NCBI GenBank assembly: GCA_030592625.1
Contig: JAUVIY010000015.1
Location: 1 to 19,224 of the forward strand
Length of the DNA stretch: 19,224 nucleotides
Reading direction: 5' to 3'
From: Spirochaeta sp.
GTDB taxonomy: Bacteria; Spirochaetota; Spirochaetia; DSM-2461
Positions 16,101 through 19,224 of the stretch are shown one piece after another. Both the position numbers and the translations under genes were made by a program. Each line of letters starts with the position of its first letter. The first letter of the stretch is position 1. The notes beneath the pieces are model-generated. The model did not search any database. It had not been told where the DNA came from and saw only the letters and a program-made list of their open reading frames with translations.

Positions 16101-16460
16101 GCCGGGAGTTCCGCTGTTGGAAGTAAACAGCATCAGCCTGGGATCATTCGGATGTGTTTCTGCCAGATGGATCAGCAGTGCCGCCAGGTGAACACAGGGC
16201 TGTTCGGACCCGCATTCGCAGCTCCATTCATCACCGTTCCAAAGCACCATATACGGTTCGGAATCCCTGTCTAGAACGTAGGCGCCGGCATAGCCGGGGG
16301 GAACCGCCTGCAGCCAGTCGCCCCCGGTCGCCGAGAGATCTTTTTCGTCCAGCCGGTCAATAAATTTCCAGAGTCGCCTGATTGCTATAAGGTGCCGGGC
16401 CTTTCCGGCGGAAGGGGAGTCGGCGAGTTCATGAATTTGATCGGCGGTGAGGGGAAGCAT
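13146..16460 (-). CDS. SNF2-family ATPase/helicase with SWIM zinc finger
   Basis: The 1104-residue protein has an N-terminal SWIM finger (C81-x-C83-x5-C89-x-H91), a long middle region (about 100-620) with a basic patch near [11 protein letters not shown], and a C-terminal SNF2 motor. Motor motifs are [10 protein letters not shown] (motif I, about 671-680), DEAH (about 768), [16 protein letters not shown] (motif III), [26 protein letters not shown] and RAHRMGQ (motif VI, about 1045). Such proteins translocate on duplex DNA and remodel protein-DNA complexes, as RapA does on RNA polymerase; the exact role of this SWIM-SNF2 group is not known to me. An in-frame TAA three codons upstream bounds the start, with AAGGA about 13 bases away. 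It begins 17 bases after the PIN toxin stop in the same direction, so co-transcription is possible. Confidence 0.93.
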   Translation of the reverse strand: [1104 protein letters not shown]

Positions 16461-16477
16461 GGTGTTTTAAGATTCCT

Positions 16478-16891
16478 TTAAGACTGATGTTTGATGTGAC
16501 TTGTATAAAAATCAATAAAATCTTTCGGGTTAAGAATCCTCGGGTCTGTCGGGAAATGTTTGAGGTTTCCGGTAATAAGATGTTTGCTATTTCCCGAAAT
16601 AAACACTTCATAGAATTTTTTATCATCCGGATCAGTAAAAATCTCCGGGTTTGGTTCACTGACAACAAGCTCACCTTCGTATCGAATGAAATCAATCAGA
16701 GGCTCTACCACCAAATGTTGATTGAAAGCAAATTTTTCCCTGCAAAGAACATTCCGGTATTCCTGGAGTATTGGGTTGTTGTATTGAATTTGCAGCTTTT
16801 GATTGAGTACAAGGTTCAGAATTTGCGCCGGAATGCTTCCGGCGTTGAGTAATGCTGAGACTAAAACATTCGTATCGATAACGACTTTCAA
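16478..16891 (-). CDS. PIN-domain toxin (COG1569/PIN_3-like)
   Basis: The 137-residue protein begins VVIDTNVLVSALL with the metal-binding Asp6, has Glu44 in LQEYRNVL and the pair DPDDKKFYEV (87-96, Asp90), and a LITGNLKHFP motif (105-114). These are the acidic residues and order of PIN ribonucleases. It should cleave RNA when freed from its antitoxin. The start codon is TTG at 16891-16889; it is needed to keep Asp6 and no other start is available nearby. The first two bases of the antitoxin stop lie within this start codon (TTGA), so translation is coupled. AAAGG lies upstream within the antitoxin gene. The local DNA is AT-rich compared with the SNF2 gene, suggesting gain by transfer. Confidence 0.85.
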   Translation of the reverse strand: MKVVIDTNVLVSALLNAGSIPAQILNLVLNQKLQIQYNNPILQEYRNVLCREKFAFNQHLVVEPLIDFIRYEGELVVSEPNPEIFTDPDDKKFYEVFISGNSKHLITGNLKHFPTDPRILNPKDFIDFYTSHIKHQS

Positions 16892-17175
16892 GTAGTAGAA
16901 CCTTTACGTGTTCTGGAAATTTCACTATTGATTTCTTCAAGTGATAATGATGAATGATCCATTTTCTCAGATATTCTTTGCATTTTACTTACTGCTGTAA
17001 TTGCCCGAGCACGTCTGATTGCCGAAAGGTTTTCTTCCAAATCCATATCGCTCAATGGAGTGAGTAAAGCAATTGGTTTTCCGTTGTTGGTGATTATCAT
17101 TTCCTGTTCAATCGGAAGCTGTTTCCAAATCTGGGCCGGAGATGTTCGTAAGTCACGAACTGTAATGAATTTCAT
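16888..17175 (-). CDS. Phd/YefM-type antitoxin
   Basis: The 95-residue protein starts MKFITVRDLRTSPAQIWKQL and continues with IITNNGKPIALLTPL (27-41), the typical Phd/YefM DNA-binding N-terminal fold. The charged C-terminal half (about 48-95), with KMDHSSLSLEEINSEISRTRK, would wrap and block the PIN toxin. AGAGG six bases before ATG 17175 is a good ribosome binding site. It overlaps the toxin gene by four bases. The family usually represses its own promoter, and the promoter seen just upstream carries a tandem repeat that could be its operator. Confidence 0.83.
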   Translation of the reverse strand: MKFITVRDLRTSPAQIWKQLPIEQEMIITNNGKPIALLTPLSDMDLEENLSAIRRARAITAVSKMQRISEKMDHSSLSLEEINSEISRTRKGSTT

Positions 17176-17192
17176 CTTAACCTCTTAACCCA

Positions 17193-17221
17193 AGAATACC
17201 GTATTGTCACCCATTTGTCAA
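17193..17221 (-). promoter_or_regulatory. Promoter and likely operator of the toxin-antitoxin operon
   Basis: On the minus strand TTGACA (17221-17216) and TATTCT (17198-17193) are separated by exactly 17 bases, placing the start site about ten bases before the antitoxin ATG. TGACAA occurs twice in direct orientation (17220-17215 and 17209-17204) with an 11-base period, overlapping the -35 box and spacer, which suits an autorepressor site. Confidence 0.65.
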
Positions 17222-17267
17222 CATAATGGTCTGATATTGTGGCTGAGTCTGAGATGGAAGGATTCAT

Positions 17268-17297
17268 TTGACAGTTATGAACTCCTGTTCATACAAT
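17268..17297 (+). promoter_or_regulatory. Promoter of the CsgG-like/beta-barrel gene
   Basis: TTGACA (17268-17273) and TACAAT (17292-17297) are separated by 18 bases, giving a start near 17304 and a leader of about 23 bases that includes GGAAGG at 17313-17318. It is divergent from the toxin-antitoxin promoter about 50 bases away. Confidence 0.6.
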
Positions 17298-17326
17298 AAA
17301 TCCATACTGATTGGAAGGCTTTCCAG

Positions 17327-18979
17327 ATGAGAAAATGGCTGGCCGGTTTCCTGTTTCTCGTTTCCGTTTCGATGTTTGGAAGTCAGAATGAATATCGCAT
17401 CGCGATACTGGATCTTGAGGTAATGACGACCCGGGAGGATTTCCGGTATGTCGGCAAGGGCCTGGCTGAAATAATATCCTTTGAGCTCAGCGATGAGGAT
17501 GCCCTGATAATCATTGACCGCAGTAAACGGAACGCAGCCCTGGAAGAAATCAATTTCTCGTTATCCGGATTATCCGATGAAAAGGCCTCTCTGGATGTGG
17601 GCCGGCTTCTGACGGCCAATTACATGGTGATCGGTGAAATCATCGAGATGGACCGGAAATTTCTGGTGACCATGAAACTCCTGGATGTGGAGACAGGTGC
17701 CATAGTCTGGCAGGAACAGCTCCTCACCCGGTTGAACAACTATGAATCGGTCTCCCGTTACTTCGCGAAATCCCTCACCGCGGCTATCGCGGCAAGCGGT
17801 ACGGGAGCGGCGGAAGCATCCGTGCCGGACAAACCCCCGCTGGAGGAATCTCCGGCAGGCGATGAGGCTGAAGATAATCGTGCCGAATCCTTGATCGCGT
17901 TCTCAGCGGCAGTTGATGCCATTGATGAGGGGGACAATGAAGAAGCTCGAAAAGAACTGCGCCGGGCTCAGTCAATCGATCCGGAGAGCAAGGTTGTCAG
18001 GCATTATCTGGATATCCTCTCGGTTGTATCGCCGAAATTCAACTTCGAACTTCGGCCCTTCGGTCCGTTGAATAATCCGGCCTATCTACCCCGGTATGAT
18101 TCCGACAAGTTTTATATCTGGGAGTCTCTGCCGTTTACATTTCTACAAGAAGCACTTGCATATCAAGTGACTTCTGAGATGAACATTTTCGAAACGATAG
18201 CTGTATTTACTACCGGTTATCTTTTTCCTGTAGGTGAAAGATCTGGGTTTGATATTGCACTCTCCTGGTCTGGTATTTTTAATGGAGTAAATACTTCTGT
18301 TAACTATGACTTCATGGGAACGTCCAGTACGAACTTCTACTTTAACTCACATAATTGGGGATTAATTCTTGGGTATGGTTTTTCAGTCTCCAGGACATTC
18401 AGTCTGGGAATCGCTTTTCAGCCGATTATTACGGATTGGATGGATATGGATGCTCTTCCCACTGAATTTCAATTCACGTTGACAACAGGTGGACTTCTTA
18501 CATTGATAAATGGGCGTCTGCTCTGGGATTTCCAGTTTATTTACAGCCATATCCGACAATTTTATGCTATCGAAAGTGATAAAACCTTTTATGAAGGGAA
18601 AGTCCCCCTCATATTCGATACATCCGTGGTCGGTTCTGCTATCCCGGACAAGTTGTATTTCAGTCTGAAAGGGAATGTGGATGCCTGGTATGATGAGCGC
18701 GGCGGGTACTTTTTAAGGATGAGTCCTATGGCCGAATATTGGCCCGCCAGGTTCCTCGCCCTTCGTTGCGGGTATCTGTTGTCGATTTTCGATCAGATGG
18801 ACTCTTTTGTCATCGGCCAGGGTGTTCTGGCGGGATTTACTTTGAAGTTTGGTAAATGGGATTTTGATACGGCGTATACCCATTCCGACACTCCGGTTGT
18901 TACAGTACCTGGATATGTGATTCCTGTGAATAAACTGCATTTGGGCCTTACACGCAGCGGGAATTTCATCGGGAAATAA
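17327..18979 (+). CDS. CsgG-like/TPR/beta-barrel envelope protein
   Basis: The 550-residue protein has a Sec signal peptide (about 1-19, ending MFGS). Residues about 22-155 resemble the CsgG/FlgO-type fold: YRIAILDLEVMT, VGKGLAEIISFELS, LIIIDRSKRNAALEEI, ANYMVIGEIIEMD and a VETGAIVWQE strand. An acidic, Pro/Ala-rich linker (156-185) leads to a TPR-like helical pair (about 187-230, AFSAAVDAIDEGDNEEARKELRRAQSIDPES). From about 235 to the end the sequence alternates aromatic and polar residues as in outer-membrane beta-barrels, ending in strands such as LHLGLTRSGNFIG. It probably spans or attaches to the outer membrane; no export substrate can be named. GGAAGG eight bases upstream fixes the start. 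Codon and base use become AT-rich within the barrel-coding part (about 18115-18600). Confidence 0.7.
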   Translation: MRKWLAGFLFLVSVSMFGSQNEYRIAILDLEVMTTREDFRYVGKGLAEIISFELSDEDALIIIDRSKRNAALEEINFSLSGLSDEKASLDVGRLLTANYMVIGEIIEMDRKFLVTMKLLDVETGAIVWQEQLLTRLNNYESVSRYFAKSLTAAIAASGTGAAEASVPDKPPLEESPAGDEAEDNRAESLIAFSAAVDAIDEGDNEEARKELRRAQSIDPESKVVRHYLDILSVVSPKFNFELRPFGPLNNPAYLPRYDSDKFYIWESLPFTFLQEALAYQVTSEMNIFETIAVFTTGYLFPVGERSGFDIALSWSGIFNGVNTSVNYDFMGTSSTNFYFNSHNWGLILGYGFSVSRTFSLGIAFQPIITDWMDMDALPTEFQFTLTTGGLLTLINGRLLWDFQFIYSHIRQFYAIESDKTFYEGKVPLIFDTSVVGSAIPDKLYFSLKGNVDAWYDERGGYFLRMSPMAEYWPARFLALRCGYLLSIFDQMDSFVIGQGVLAGFTLKFGKWDFDTAYTHSDTPVVTVPGYVIPVNKLHLGLTRSGNFIGK

Positions 18980-19020
18980 TGGCTGCTCAATAAACGCCTC
19001 CATGACGAAAATGCGCCCAG

Positions 19021-19050
19021 TTTACAGATGACCCGAATAGAGTCTATAAT
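19021..19050 (+). promoter_or_regulatory. Promoter of the Fic-family gene
   Basis: TTTACA (19021-19026) and TATAAT (19045-19050) are separated by 18 bases. The predicted start near 19057 leaves a leader of about 50 bases before the ATG at 19109. Confidence 0.6.
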
Positions 19051-19091
19051 CAGGACAATATATGACCTAAATAATTCTGTAATCGGGTCAT
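19028..19091 (+). promoter_or_regulatory. Candidate operator: repeated ATGACC motif
   Basis: ATGACCCGA (19028-19036) lies in the promoter spacer and is matched by its exact reverse complement TCGGGTCAT (19083-19091) in the leader; a shorter direct copy, ATGACC, lies at 19062-19067. The arrangement suggests a regulator binding on both sides of the start site. No cognate regulator is visible in the window. Confidence 0.4.
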
Positions 19092-19108
19092 TATACCGAG
19101 GAAAGCAG

Positions 19109-19224
19109 ATGCATTATATCTGGCAAAATGAAGACTGGACGAAATTCAGATGGGATACCGACGGCATCCTTATGGCTCTCTCAGCTGCTAAATCTCAGCA
19201 AGGGTATATACTCGGTCAGGCCGA
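19109..19224 (+). CDS. Fic-family protein, N-terminal fragment (DUF4172)
   Basis: Only the first 38 codons are in the window. They read MHYIWQNEDWTKFRWDTDGI and then LMALSAAKSQQGYILGQA, the pattern of the DUF4172 domain found at the N-terminus of many Fic proteins (IW-x-x-x-W-x-x-F-x-W-D ... QG-x-x-LG). Fic enzymes transfer AMP or related groups from nucleotides to target proteins; the catalytic HPFxxGN motif would lie beyond the window. GAGGAAAG at 19098-19105 is a good ribosome binding site. The gene has its own promoter, so it is probably independent of the preceding envelope protein gene. Confidence 0.78.
   Translation, partial: MHYIWQNEDWTKFRWDTDGILMALSAAKSQQGYILGQA

Noticed and set aside
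13146..16460. SNF2 gene as part of a DISARM-like defence system
   Set aside because: No methyltransferase, DUF1998 or phospholipase-D gene is nearby, and the SWIM-SNF2 architecture occurs widely outside defence loci.

Overview
The window looks like chromosomal DNA of a spirochaete (Spirochaetales sense); this is inference. The sugar-binding protein has a signal peptide ending in an FATGKGEA-type stretch without a lipobox cysteine, which is common in spirochaetal binding proteins, and a CsgG-like/TPR/beta-barrel envelope protein is also typical of the group. Most genes are GC-rich by eye, with AT-rich islands at about 1460-1940 and 16480-17300. No rRNA, tRNA, CRISPR array or transposase was seen.

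Left end (1-1941): the start of a cyclic-nucleotide-binding protein leaves the window on the minus strand, divergent from an uncharacterised lipoprotein gene. A 628-base non-coding stretch follows, holding three consecutive long inverted repeats (1410-1451, 1461-1499, 1510-1544), a possible decayed minus-strand reading frame, and the promoter of the next operon.

Centre (1942-13063): seven plus-strand genes probably form one carbohydrate-use operon: a binding protein, two permeases of the LplA/LplB/LplC type, a GntR-LacI hybrid repressor, a PHP-domain (CehA/McbA-like) metallohydrolase, a GH38-related DUF5054 protein and a full-length GH38 alpha-mannosidase. The last three lack signal peptides, so an imported mannose-containing oligosaccharide would be taken apart in the cytoplasm. 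No ATPase gene for the transporter is present, so a shared one elsewhere is needed.

Right part (13146-17175, minus strand): a Phd/YefM-type antitoxin overlaps a PIN-domain toxin by four bases, and 17 bases later comes a large SNF2-family ATPase with an N-terminal SWIM zinc finger. A clear promoter with tandem TGACAA repeats precedes the antitoxin.

Right end (17327-19224, plus strand): a CsgG-like/TPR/beta-barrel protein with its own promoter, then the first 38 codons of a Fic-family protein (DUF4172 N-terminus) behind a good promoter overlapped by a repeated ATGACC motif.
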